DNA of 64,000 nt from contig NC_052621.1 of assembly GCF_016545825.1 (NCBI RefSeq), positions 1,512,199-1,576,198 of the forward strand, given 5' to 3'. This stretch comes from Eucalyptus grandis. Lineage: Eukaryota; Streptophyta; Magnoliopsida; Myrtales; Myrtaceae. Of the stretch, positions 11,871 through 24,449 are shown piece after piece (position 1 is the stretch's first letter; every line of letters starts with the position of its first letter). The notes beneath the pieces were generated by a model that was not told where the DNA came from, made no database searches, and was given only the letters and a program-made list of their open reading frames with translations. A program made the translations under genes and the position numbers.

Positions 11871-13055
11871 AAACTTTTTCAAGGTGTTTCCGTATTCGAC
11901 CGATGAGAGATCGTCAAATAACTGTACGCTGTTCTTGAGAATCTTGTTTTGCAGAAGTGATCATAGATGAGCAGTTTAACCTCTCCTTTTTTTTCTTTTC
12001 TTTTTTTTTCCTTTTTTGGCCGTAGAAAAGTCTAACCTATTCATATCGCATGAAGACTTGACTTCAACTTTGCCACTCTCCCCCATAGTACATATAAAAA
12101 GCTCCGTTGGATACGACCTAGGATTTTATTTTATCATCAATCCAATCATTATTCACATCTTTTTCTTTTTCCGTGAAAAACTAATAAGAGTTCTCGGGCC
12201 AGGATATGGAAAAGGAGCTGTTATTGTCCATGCCGAAGTGGTCGCTTCAGCCAGATCAACGAGATCCCAATCTTGATTTCCTAGGTTGAGGTAATAATTC
12301 CATATTGATCTCAACCAACTCATATGCTCCCATTATTAATAGTATTCCAGCGAAAACTATGATGAAACCTAAAATCGATCACCAATATTTGTTGTCCATC
12401 CTCTTAATCGGTTTCAGAATAAGTTAATTTTGCCTCCTTGGTCACCGAGAGTCCCTGGTCATGGTCAGATTATTTGAGAGGAACAATAGCACTTTCACTT
12501 GTTTAAATTTATTTCCATGTTCAGATAATGAGCCATAGCTTTACATAACAAAGCACATTCTATGGTTTATCCCTGTTCCATTGAAGCACATGATACAGAG
12601 AAGGACACACCAATCACTATGTAGAGTCAGTAGTTTAACTCATTCCCTATTTAGTTCATTCGGCTGTAAACTACATTCCTAGAAACGACGAAGTTAAGGA
12701 TGAAGTGAACAAAAAGACATACTTCTCAAGGAAATGATTTCTCTTAAAAGACAAATAATCCTCCTATATCGAGGCCATCAATCAATGAAAAAATCATCCT
12801 AAGCATTGGAAGTACCAGATGAGGAAACAAGCGCAATTATTTCTTATATTCACGACAAAGATATTCTGACGTGCATGTTGCAATATTTTACATCTATTCA
12901 CAGATGTTCGGACATTGGGCAATGTGGATTCACCAAAGTCCATTTGCTTTGGCTGGTTAAAGCTCATGCCATATTCAACATAAGAATTGAGTTTTGAGAG
13001 CTTTTCCCACCTGCCATGCTCTGCTAGCTTCCATGCTTTGACTTGATAAGAAATC
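11871..13055. other. Intergenic DNA upstream of kinase copy B
   Basis: AT-rich sequence with pyrimidine runs near 11980-12020 and no recognisable coding domain. It may hold the promoter of copy B, but I see no distinct element. Confidence 0.4.
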
Positions 13056-13984
13056 ATGTCAGCAGAAGGTCAAAGGGTATTGGTGATTGAAGACGCTTCA
13101 CCAGGAATTATCCTGAACACGATCAAATACATTTTACAAGGATCTATGCTTTCCCCTGGAAGCAAGCTTATGCTCTTGGCAGTTCTCCACGAAGTTAGCC
13201 ACCCTAGTAAGTAAGCTAGGAAGCTGCATAAAACTCTTGAGAGAGCACGGTCATGAGTAAATGCATCCACATCTCAGAAACTCATAAGAAAAAAAAAGAA
13301 AGAAATATCGCTACATTGATCTTGCTCACCTTTTTCTATGAACTCCACACTTTTCACCTCATCCCTTTTTCTTTAGTGGGTTACAGGATCAAGATGGGTT
13401 CAGGATCATGGCTTGGAGCAAGCCAGAAAATTGTCAGGGAAGAAGTTGCACAGAAGCGAGAGAGTACATCAAGGATGTATTGTAATTAGGTCAATTTTCT
13501 GTTGAAAGTGGAACATCCAATTGAGCAGGTACATGGAAACGGACATTGTGAACATGTGAAAAGTTTTCGGCTGTCCAATCTCTGATTATCAAATAGCCAT
13601 TCCATGTTTGACAACTGCACTCACTCTAAAATGTAACTGTACAACGTGGATATCAACCTAGGATGCACAAAAGTTATTGATCTAACCAGTAAACAGAACT
13701 GTGTTTATATTACAAGTAGATAGTGCATCCTTCTCTTCTAACATGAGGATACAGCCTCGTTTAGCTGCTAAAATTCAAGCACAGTTCCACAATGCACGCA
13801 AGTGCAAAACGATATGCTGCAAAACTTTCTATTATAGGAGTAATGTGCCCCAATTTGATTCTGTTAGTCAAATGGCTCATTGTTTGTCAAATTGCAGATT
13901 AAGCTGGATATAGATGTCCAAGGAGGAGATTCTCCAAAAGAAGTCCGAAAAGCTGCTATAACTTTTAGGGCAACATGGATAATA

Positions 13985-14134
13985 CTCGACAGGTTAGTCA
14001 AACTTTTTGGTCACGAGACCAACGAAGGATACTTCGAGTATTGATTGGTGCTTCTACTGCTCGACATGTTAGTCAAACTTTTTGGTCACGAGACCAACAC
14101 AGGATATCTTGAGTATTGATTGGTGCTTCTACTG
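13985..14134 (+). repeat. 75-bp tandem duplication spanning a splice donor in copy B
   Basis: Units 13985-14059 and 14060-14134 both begin CTCGACA and contain TTTTTGGTCACGAGACCAAC. The first carries the real exon end CTCGACAG|GTTAG. In the second the same place reads CTCGACATGTTAG, so the duplicated donor is altered by a G to T change just before GT. Confidence 0.85.
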
Positions 14135-17000
14135 CTAGAGTTAATCCTACTATTTATACCTTTAATTACACTATGTAGTCTACAACTTACCAGCAAATTT
14201 GCAGACCAAGATACTAGTGACAAGAGGAACATGGCAGATACATATCTCACTGTTAAATAAAGCGGAAAAGAGATTTTACATCATCTTAACTGTCCACAGC
14301 TCTAAGGTAATAGGAGCTAAATGGAATAAATTGATTAACTATAATCACCTGTTAAGCTAACAAAGTCCTTCATGGATTTTGATTGTGCGATAGATTTAGT
14401 ACTGCATTACAGGATGACTTTAACGGAGATTTTGAAATAAATAGCTACAAAGGCCAGGCTAAATGACAAGTTTTCAGAACTTGATCGCTGTTTTTGAGCT
14501 GGTAATCTATCAAATAGACTCAAAAGATACTAAAATTTCCCTACATGAGCACACCCTAGTTCTTATTTTTTTAACATTCTGAAAAAACCCTTGCAACAGG
14601 AAAATGAAAAAAGACAAGGATTATCTCATGCAAAGACTCGTGTGGAATTTCAATAGTGAAATGCGATCACACCATTGAGGAGCTGAGACAGCCAAGAGCA
14701 CGAAATTTTCCAATGCAACATATATGCAACTCTAGCAAGTTGACAGGAAGTGATGAACCAGATTCGATGAGCAGGCACTACATTTGTTCCATTTGCCACA
14801 ACAGACGTCCAAAGATGGGATGGAAGAGAGACTTCGCTTTTGAGGAGCTTAAGGCTGCTACCAAGGGTTTTTCTCAGAAATTGGCTTTGCACTTCGGAGT
14901 AGCCTACAGGGAAGAGCTTAATGGACTGAAAATTACCGTTAAGCAGCACAAAAACGCACGCTACCATGGTAGTGAAAAGGGATTCCAATCTGAAGTTCAT
15001 ATGCTCAGTGAAGTGAGACATGAAAATCTGGCCATGCTGTTAGGTTCATGTTCAGAAGGAAATTGCAGGCTGCTTGTGTATGAATATGTCTGCAATGGTT
15101 CGCTGGACAATCATCTGTCTAGTAAGTTAATACCACATACCTTTTTGAGGTCATGCACAACTATGACATCCGTGCATATGTTAGAATGGAGTGCCTAATC
15201 AATACGACGTATGTCTTACTAATGCAGGAAATCCCAGTAGACTTCTCAGGTGGGATCAAAAGATGAAAATCACCTTAGGAGCTGCTAAAGGCTTAAAATA
15301 TCTGCATGAAAACAACATCATCCACCAAAATTTGAGGCCTGACAACATCCTCTTAACTCATGAATGGTAAGAGCGCCTCATAATTTTCTCAGCGACTCTT
15401 GTGATTGCAATGGAACTTGCTATATAATTGGCTTGTGGATGAAACAACTGACTTTTTGCTCCAAAATTGATGCAGCATATGTTGCCTATAGTCATAGCAT
15501 AATACCAATTTGAGATTTCATTCACTTTTATATTTCAATATAAGTGAATGTATAATCCAGACTCCTTATCACAAGTTTAGTAAACACTGTGTATAGCCAT
15601 GTTCGGAAAACTGAGAGAAGATATATACCCCAAAAAAATTCATTTCATCCTGTGGCAGCAAATAATTAATGAAAAAGAGTCACTAGTTTCATTAACTCTA
15701 GCAGGGGAATATTTTAGTACTGTTGTGACTAGTGCAAAGCCAATCAAAAGAAGTAGAGTCACTCGTTCCTTGAAGTGATTCCAACTTGACCACCAAAGCA
15801 ATTTACAACATCAAATCATATGAGAGGCTGCATCACTTGTGTATCAGATAGGAGATTTTGGCCTGGAAATGATTATGTATGAAGACTCTGATTTCTCTTC
15901 TGAGATGAGGATTGGGACTATGCCATACTTGGCTCCAGAATATGCAGATTCCAGTGAAGTGTCTCCAAAGAGTGACTGTTATTCTTTTGGGGTCATACTT
16001 CTACATCTGATCACAGGACTAAGGAGCACAGACCCATTGTTTGGAGAGCGAAGTATCGTAAAATGGGTAACTGCCTCAATGCTTCTTATACAGCCTCTGC
16101 CTGTATGTGCAACTTCTACTGATCAAACTAAGCGCGAAACATTTGGCAAAAAATGCATGTCATTTGAATCTTTCGCCTTGTTAGCATCTAATGAAGAGTA
16201 GAAAAAGGAATCCAGATGAGATGCCCTGCATGATTCATCCTGTGAAAGATTGCTTTATCGACGACACTGCAAGGAACTCAGCCTAAGGACGGAAGACTAT
16301 AGCACACTTATTTGATTGCCCTTCTTCCTTTATGAGAGCTCGATGTTTTGCAGGCAAAACCGTTGCTAAGAGGAAAAAAGTACCCAGAATTGCTTGAGCA
16401 CGGCATGGCTGACTCATATGATGACGACCAACTCCGTAGGCTGATTCGTGTGGCAGATAAGTGCCTAATCAAAAATCTTTGCAAGAGAGAGTCCATGGAC
16501 CAGGTCAGTGTGGCTAAGTTTTCTCATCTTCTGTATAATCGCTGCTTGGAAATTGGTTTGCTCCACATTGAGTATGATAAAGAGTTGTCCCGCAGGCACT
16601 CTTCAACATTTCCCATTTTCGCTGTTTTCAAGTTCCCATACAAAGAGACTAGTAATATGCACCGTCGTGTTTACTGAGAAGAATGCGGAGATCCATGCTC
16701 TTGTGGCATGATACGCATGGAATCATAGAGATTCACAAGCTTCCTGCTGGGTGGGCGGGCTTTTATTTTCCGCCATCTTCTACTTGTCAGGAATGTCTTC
16801 TATGATTGGGAGGCAACTCATTTTCTCTATGCAGTTTAAGTTTCCGGCACGTTTTTTTCACGAAAAATTCAAAATTGAAATATTATTTCAAAAAATGATC
16901 GCATGTATTACTCACAAAAATGAATGAATGAAAAATCATCTCCAATAAGAATAGTTAGTCATAAATTGTTATTGATAATAAAAGTAATTTCTATCTCTCG

Positions 17001-17422
17001 GTTCGCTTTTGGAGCCTTATGTAATATTATTTGGAAGGAAATGAATAATACCATTTTCCGTGATCGGACTCTCTGTTTGCCGGCTATAAAAAAACGCCTT
17101 GACAAGGTTGTTAGGGATAAGGCATTGACCTTCCATCAAGTGCCGGATACCCCTACGAATAGAAGATTGTAGCAGAACTAGAGCCTTAGCCCGTCTATTT
17201 TCTCAGACTGAGCCGTGCCTTGTTTCTGCTTTGTTTTCCTTTGCTAGGGTGATTCCCTCCTTTTTGTTTCCTTTTGGGTTACTATGACACCCTTGCACTC
17301 CTGTTGACAATTCCTATTGTCACCTTGGGAGCAAGGCCCTTCTGTTGGTGTCAGGTCTCCTTTTTTTGTATATTCCCTTTTGGGTAAAAGTTAATATATA
17401 CATTACCTTTACCGAAAAAAAA
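17001..17422 (+). mobile_element. 5'-truncated LINE 3' end in the last intron of copy B
   Basis: The plus-strand translation IIWKEMNNTIFRDR and AIKKRLDKVVRDKALTF is the C-terminal end of plant L1-type ORF2. It is followed by a TAG, an untranslated tail and the terminal CATTACCTTTACC plus A-run at 17415-17422. It ends like the LINE at 10757, so both belong to one family. The 5' limit is approximate. Confidence 0.75.
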
Positions 17423-17960
17423 TCTTGAGTTTTCAATGAAAAACGCACTCTAAGACTATTTTTTTCATGGAAAATGTTTTCCAAAAAGTCATTTTTCAAG
17501 AAAATGACAATATTTTCCGATATTTTGTTGAAACTTGAAAAACAAAACTAGAAAATATTTTCCATCATTCAAGTATAGAAAATCTAATTTGATTTTGCTC
17601 GGTAAAATTACCAAAAATATTTGAATTTTTTTACATTTTTTTCCTTTTCCTTTTTCCTTCTTACTTGGCCAGTCACCAGCCACGGCGACAGTCAGCAACT
17701 GGTCATAGGTGAGGGACAAGCTCGCTCAAAGCAAGTGAGGCTTGAGTTCGAGAGAATGGAGGAGAGCATGATTCATCTTAGTGAAAGAAAGATGAGAGAA
17801 AATAATTTCCTCTTTTTGAAAAGAATAAATCATTTTCCCCACTTTTGAAGTTTTTTTTATTGATAGAAAATATTTGTCTTGGCCTATTTATTTTTTGCAA
17901 AACAAATGCTGAAAAATTCAAAAAAAAATGGAACTTATTTTTCTCAAAACAAACAATGCT
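17423..17960. repeat. AT-rich repeat-like segment with palindromic TTTTCC/GGAAAA motifs
   Basis: Many short mirror motifs (GGAAAATGTTTTCC, ATTTTTCAAGAAAAT) and pure A/T runs around a GC-richer core (17670-17770). This looks like a non-autonomous transposon remnant whose other end could be near 16850-16920, left of the LINE. No clear termini or target duplication were found. Confidence 0.3.
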
Positions 17961-18225
17961 GCCTTAATAAAAGCCAGAGTTACTAACCAACTGAAATTAA
18001 TTACAGGTGGTTGACGTATTGAGTCACATGGTAGACGGCAAAAAGCACCATTCCTGTTATCAATTCATCCTCCTCCTCCTCCTCCTCCTCGGGGGTTTCT
18101 CTCTGATGACAAATTCTTCGCTCCACAAACATCGGCAATACATCTTCGTGCGTGACATACACGAGATGGCTCGAAGCTGGTCGTTCAAGGACATATGGAA
18201 CGTCTTGATCTTTCGAAGAAAATAG

Positions 18226-20345
18226 AGCTGTAATAATTGTTATTGCTGGACCCAAAAATGACCAACTTTTGGGTTTTTATAATCGACAAGTATCGGACTT
18301 AGTTGAGAAGAGCAAAATTTGGCCAACAATAAACAGAACAATCGATAACTTGAAATGAATCAAGAATTTGCTATGGAAATCATCGATGGCATTAGTCATT
18401 GAGAGATCATTTATCAAGATTTGAGAAGTTGATTGGCAAAGTCATGGAACAATTATTGACGAGATCCTTTATCAAAACTTGTGAAATTGATTGGCAAAGT
18501 CATGGACAACATGCAATTTACACGGAAACGTAACTGCTGGGTAGTTATTTTTTGTTGCTTAACTTCGTGTGAAATATGTTCTAGATAACAGGAATCAATG
18601 GATAACACAACTTCTTGTAATTGCTATTAGAAGTTATTGTTATTTGAATTCCAAAATTGTAGCCATTGGATGTAACCATCAAATGTGGGTTGTTTCACAT
18701 CGTGCTCTTTGTAATTGATGGAGGCTAACAATATCATCTAGATGGAGCCAAAAAAGGTGATTTTAAAGATTTTGGCAAAGAATTGCGAAATTAAAAGTGC
18801 CAAAAGGGTGACCGAGTGAACTAGAGTTTGAAAATGACTAGGTTTGTGATAATAATCAGCAATGCAGTGATCTTCTAACAAATAGTAAGTAAATATAAGC
18901 AAGAGATAAAAGACTTTGCACACAAGCTTATAGTGGTTCAACTTAGTATAAGTTTGCATCTACGCTCTCATGCTAACATCATATTGACTTGATACCATTA
19001 TAATCACTGAGAAGTCACAGTCGTATGTGCCTGCTAATATTCAAGCACTTCTCCACAAAGTAGGTGCTGCTACTATTCAAGTTTATAAGTCTCTTTATCT
19101 CACACTTAAGCACACACTTATAACACTATTAATACCTCTCAAGAGATTACAATAATATACTCTTAGAAGACGATTCAAAGTATGTGAACTTCTCTCAAAT
19201 TTTGGAATACTATACTCTTGATCTAATTTGCTCTTTGGTGCCTTGGTCTCCTTTTATACTCCTAAATGTCCGACCTTCTCACGGGATAATCTTTGAGGAT
19301 TAGTCTTCAATCCACCCGTTGGACAATTGTTGGAGAAGATTAGGTAGCCATTGAGGTTTAACAATCAAAGATCTTGTTGATTTGTTTGCTCATACAAACA
19401 AATCTCAGTTTCCAAAAATAGAGTTCTTCAACTATAGAAAGAATTAAGTTTTCGGAATGATTGTCAATCAATCAAGATATCTTACCTTATGTCACAAAGA
19501 TAATCCAAGGATAGAAGGTCAATCAAGATCTTCTTAATTGGGAATTCATGCCAAATCACTAGCCCTTGAGATTGAGATTGAATATCTACAAATGATAGTT
19601 TTGGGGTTCAAGATAAGGTTTTGACCAGGAAAAAAGTTCAAGATAAGGTTGTCATTGCAGGTAGAATATGTGTTGTGATAATATTTAGTTATGGCATAAG
19701 TCTGATAATATTGAGCATCTACTAATATCCAAGTGTAAGTCCTGGTAATATTCACGCAATTGTCTTGCTAATATCTAGCATTCACCTTGGAAATATCCAC
19801 GCAATAACTTAGCTAATGTCCACATTTCTCTTGCTAATATCCAGCATTTGCCTTGATAATATTCACGAGATGAACTTGAATTTTGGCTTTAACATGTTGT
19901 AGAAGTCTTCCAAAACCGTCAGTAATATTCTTGCTAAATGAGGAAAAAGGTGAATTGCTGGTGCCTGAATAAAGAATTACTGCTCCTGGAGCTTGATTGG
20001 AACCACCGCATTTTATAGTCTTGGATGTTTACATGGTATACATATTCTTGATGCTTGAATTTTCAACATATTTCAGTTGGATTGATGAGATCCAATGCAC
20101 TTCTTTTTTTTTTCTTTTTTTTTTTTTTCCGCTTTTGGAGAATGAGCAGTATGTTGGCCATTGATACAATGATAAACTAACAGATATCATATTCATGCAT
20201 GTGGATTGTGCTTCTGTGATGTTTGAGATGAGGTGCAGCATTGCAAAGGTCGCTTGAGAGAGGGCAAGAGGCACTCGCTCATGGCTCGATGAGAGGTGGT
20301 TGGCCCTTGTCAAGGCCTAAAGAAGACACGGTAGCTACATCCTTT
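18226..20345. other. Intergenic repeat-rich DNA
   Basis: No coding domain recognised. A 58-bp tandem duplication lies at about 18403-18518 (both units contain GATTGGCAAAGTCATGGA). A block around 18890-19000 resembles copia LTR sequence (TAGTGGTTCAAC). Short 'taatatccagcatt' repeats occur around 19640-19870. A T-rich run is at 20104-20129. Confidence 0.4.
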
Positions 20346-20350
20346 CTTCG

Positions 20351-20793
20351 TGCTGAGGAAATTTCCCAAATTGATTTTGAAGATTGACAAAACTTATCCG
20401 AAGTAAAGACTTGGATTCTGATGATAAGTATTTTCCAAGTAGAAGATAAGACGATATCAATCAAAACCAAAGTCGTGGCTTAATTATTTCTTTCATTATG
20501 TGTTCTATCAAACGGCTAAGAATGAGACAAATTCATGCTATGGAGACTGGCGATTGATTGGATTTCCTGCCTTATGTATAAGGAGTTTTAGATGAAAGTT
20601 TTCCAAAATATCTCTCGGAGATTTGACTTTCCAGAATGATATACTTAAGGCAAAGCATTCTATCCAAGTTAAAGTACTTGACTTATGGAAACTCAAACTG
20701 CTATATAGGCGGCAAAATCTACTTGAGGCTTTACTCTCGTTGTCCTTGAAGCGATCAGATCTTCTAACCAAGATCTAGGCCAATGGGTAGATT
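20351..20793 (+). repeat. Left-hand LTR of the gag-only element, first part
   Basis: Collinear with 43848-44302. It breaks at GGTAGATT (20786-20793), where the hAT element inserted, and resumes at 40042. Confidence 0.85.
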
Positions 20794-21029
20794 TAAGGGT
20801 GAGCATGGTCCGGGTCGGGCCGGTCCACCCCCTAACCTTAGGACCAACCCGCATAGTGTTGGTCCTCAATTTTTGGGATCGAGGATCGACCTTATTGAGC
20901 TTGGGACTGGGGACTAGACTGACCCAGTGGGTTCGGTCCGGTTCCAAGGTCAACTTGGGACCAATCGATAATTTTTTATTTCACTTTTTGTACTCCTTAA
21001 AAAAACGATTGAGGACCGAACTGATCCAA

Positions 21030-21288
21030 TGTTAAATTGCTAAAGAGAAGAGAGATGAGGCTAAAACTTCATCTTTCATACAGAACAACAAAATCTTTTA
21101 CGAAAGACAAATACATAACGTAAAAACACTACTAAAATATGACCCATAACTACCCATGTTCTACATAAAACACTTACTCCACTAACACCTAAAAACTAAG
21201 ACAACTAACACATATGACTCCACTAACTCTAATAACTGAAAAACCAAATCAACAAAACATGCAAAAGGAAATAACTATTATTTCAACA
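21030..21288 (-). repeat. Copia 2 left-hand LTR
   Basis: Starts TGTTAAATTGC and ends ATTTCAACA. Paired with 26412-26669. Confidence 0.9.
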
Positions 21289-21499
21289 ATCCCTCCTTTA
21301 AACTGATGTTTACTAACATTCAGTTTAAAACCTTTACTATTTTCAACGTGCAAACACCTAGTAACCTTCTGAGCTTCACAAATGACTCCATCTTGAGGGC
21401 CTTGGTGAATATATCAGCAACTTGATCTAATCTACTGCAGATCTTCACTCCTGCAGTAGATTAGATCAATTGCTCAATCATTGCTAAGATCTCTCAAGA

Positions 21500-24295
21500 A
21501 ATAAAATTTCACATCAATGTGCTTACTTCTTCCATGTAGCACAGGATTCTTGGAGAGTTTGATTGCTGAGTTGTTGTCATAAAAATTTTAGTAGCTCTTG
21601 GTTGCTTAAATTGTAGCTCCTCAAGAATTCTCTTTAGCCAAATAGCTTGACAAGCACTAGCTGTTGCAGCAACAAATTCAGCTTCTATACTTGACAATGT
21701 GACAATCAGTTACTTCTTGGATGACCACGAAATAGCACATGTCCCAAACATAAAAGCATAACCCGAAGTGCTCCTTCTATCATCTTGATTTCATGCATAG
21801 TCATTATCAGTAAATCCCAACAAATTTGACTTTTCACCCTTCTTGTAAAATAGCCCAAAGTCTCCAGTTCCTTGCGAGCAACGAAGAATTCTCTTAGCAG
21901 CTAATAAATGCATTTTTGTAGGATTCTCAATATATCTATTGATTAAACTAACAAAATACATTATGTCTGGTCTTGTTGCAATTAGATACATCAAACTGCC
22001 CACAATTTGTTTATAAAGTGTTCTGTCAACCTCCTCCCTTCATGATCCAACTAGAGTGTTTACATGATTACAATCCTTCATCTGAAACATGTCCAAAATT
22101 TCTCCCACATATTTCTTTTGAGAAATAAAGATCCCATCATCCAATTGTACCACTTCTATGCCAAGGAAGTAATGCATCATACCAAGATCAGACATTTCAA
22201 ACTCATCCATCATAGATTTCTTAAATTCTTCAAACATGCCATCACAACTTCCAGTAAATATAAGATTGTCAACATACAAGCAGACAATAAGTATTTTCCA
22301 TTTATCTCCAATCTTGACCAAAAGCATATGCTCATAAGGGGCAAAAGAACGCTTCAAGTGCCATAACTTTGGCCAAAGGGACACTTAAGTGCCTTAACTT
22401 GAAAGGTACACTTAAGTGCCAAATTCGAAAAAATGAATCACTTGAGTGCCACTCCTGTTAACGCAACGTGGCGTTTTCCGCGAAGCGCGCCCAAAACGAC
22501 GCCGTTTTGCACGCCGACGTGGCCAAAACGGCGTCGTTTTTTGGGCCGACGTGGTAAAAAGAAAATTAAAAATTAATTAAATTAATTTTAAAATTAAATT
22601 TAGTTAAAATATTTTTAAATAATAATTTTAAAATTAAATTTATTTAAAATATTTTAAAAATAATAATTTAAAAAACTTTAAAAAATTTAAAAAAAATTAA
22701 AAAAAAAAGGGAATGGGGGAGGCGACCGAGGGATCGCCCCCGCCGCCGCCCCGCCGCCCCGCCGCGCGGGAAGGGCCGGCGACGGCGGGGAGGGTCGGCC
22801 GGGTTCGCCGGGCCTCGGCCGGGGCCGGCGACCCCGGCCGACCAACGGCGAGGGCTCGCGAGCCTCGCCCGATCCGGGGCGAGGTCGCAGCCTCGCCCGG
22901 CCGGGCCAAGGGCCACCGCCCGCCGGGGTCGCCCAATGGGCGGCAGCCTTGGCCCGGCCGGGCGAGGGCCGCGCGCCCCCAGAGATCCGGGCCGGCGAGG
23001 GCTCACGGCCCTCGCCCATCCAGCGGCGAGGGCTCGCGAGCCCTCGCCGCCGGGAGGGTCGCGGGGTCACCGGCCCCCGGCCGGGGGCCGCGACCTCGGC
23101 CGACCCTCCCCCGCCGTCACCGCTCTTCCCGACAGCGGCGAGGCGGTGGTGGCGGCGGCCGAGGGCCGATCCCCCGCCTGCCCCCCGTTCCTTTTTTTTT
23201 TTTTTTAATTTTTTAAAATTTTTTTAAAGTTTTTTAAAGTTTTTTAAATTTTTAAATGATTATTTTTTAAAATATTTTAACTAAATTTAATTTTAAATTT
23301 AATTTAATTATTTATTTATTTATTTATTTCCACGTCAGCCGAAACGACGCCGTTTTGGCCACGTCAACGTGCAAAACAGCGTCGTTTTGGCCGCGCTTCA
23401 CCGGAAAAACGCCACGTTGGCGTTTTGGCCAGATTTTGGCCGGATTGGCACTCAAGTGATCCATTGTTAAGAAAATAAGTTATGGCACTTAAGTGTCCCT
23501 TTGGCCAAAGTTATGGCACTTGAGGGGTCCGCGAGTCGCTCATAAGGACATTTTGAAAAACCAATGTTAAGAAAATAAGTTTCAATACGACTATACCAAG
23601 TCCGAGGGGGTTGCTCGACAAATACCTATTCCTCCAAGTACCTATGCAAGAACGCCGATTTGACATCTAGCTAGAAAATAGGCCAAGAATTTCGTGTCGC
23701 TAATGCAACCACCAATCTGATCGTGTCATGTCTCACAACTGGAAAAAAAAACTTCTGTATAGTCGATCCCATATTGTTGCTTGTATCCCTTGGCTACCAA
23801 ACGTGCTTTGTAATTGTCAACTTCACCATTTTATTTCAGTTTTGTCATAAAGACCCACTTTACACCAATGATTTTTTGTCCATCCGGAAAATCGGATAGC
23901 TCCCAAGTATGATTTCTTTCAATGGCATTAATTTCATCATCCATCGCTTTTCGCCATTTTTCTTCTTTGACAGCACTCTAAAAAATTGTAGGGTCATAGT
24001 CTGAAAATAAGGCAAAATGAATAATTGAATCTCCAATTCCAATTACCTCATAATCTTCCATCCAAGCATGCCTTCTTCTACCGCAGCGAAGAGATTGGGC
24101 TTCTTTTTCATTGACTTGAGCGGCTGTTGGTGAAATTCTAGCAACTGTAGAAGTCGTATTTGATGAATTTTTGGGCATGCAAGGTGCTGAAATTTGCTCT
24201 TGTTTAGCATCATTGTCATAAAGGACTTGGGTAGGCTGCTGCCTATTCCAATCCCAAGTGTTCTCTTCATCAAAAACAACATCCCTGCTAGTCAC
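21500..24295 (-). pseudogene. Copia 2 reverse transcriptase and RNase H, interrupted
   Basis: The N-terminal RT part reads around 23600-24050. The remainder, 22384-22040, has VCLYVDNLIFTG, in which the second catalytic Asp of YVDD is Asn. RNase H includes IEAEFVAATASACQAIW at about 21690 and a MGSLMYLIATRPDI block at about 22000. The coding region is split by the foldback element at 22340-23537; host sequence on both sides rejoins at CPYEHMLLVK. It also has scattered stops, so it is non-functional. Confidence 0.85.
22340..23537. mobile_element. GC-rich foldback element with Mutator-type target duplication, inside copia 2 RT
   Basis: Host RT sequence is broken at CTCATAAGG, present at 22331-22339 and again at 23539-23547 (9 bp, typical of Mutator-like elements). 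The arms are inverted copies: AAGTGCCATAACTTTGGCC near 22356 returns inverted near 23500, and the ACGACGCCGTTTT blocks at 22497 and 23344 are mutually inverted. The central 450 bp (22715-23190) is extremely GC-rich and largely self-complementary about a centre near 22950. The outermost roughly 12 nt of the two ends match poorly. There is no transposase. The long open frames here come from base composition. Confidence 0.8.
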
Positions 24296-24449
24296 AATAT
24301 TTTTTGTTAATGGATTGAATAATTTACATGTTTTGGATGCTTCACTTACACCAAGAAAGATGCATTTTTTAACCTTGTCATCAAGTTTCTTCCTTTTCTC
24401 ATCCGGGACATGGGCATATGCGATGCATCCAAAGATTCTGAAGTGATCT

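Larger units (their letters stand above)
13056..18225 (+). pseudogene. Pseudokinase copy B: USP-like head plus kinase domain, frame-disrupted
   Basis: Exons recognised: 13056-13206 (MSAEGQRVLVIEDASPG, head domain start), 13377 to about 13460, 13898-13992 (SPKEV..WIILDR), 14600-15121, 15228-15366, 15848-16066, 16354-16503 and 18007-18225. The exon lengths 219 and 150 equal those of copy A. The lysine of the VK motif and GDFG remain, but the glycine loop is degenerate and the HRD motif reads HQN. Lesions: a 2-nt deletion near 14639 relative to copy A shifts the frame, and exon 15228-15366 lacks the HDYESL end, so joining to GDFG goes out of frame into stops. The last exon encodes a new tail with seven Leu from a CTC repeat. 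The last intron is stretched to 1.5 kb by inserted DNA. Probably a pseudogene of the same family as copy A. Confidence 0.68.

Noticed and set aside
22668..23227. Several long overlapping open frames on both strands, rich in Pro, Arg, Gly and Ala
   Set aside because: They lie in the GC-rich self-complementary core of the foldback element. Stops are rare there because of base composition, and frames are open on both strands with no domain.
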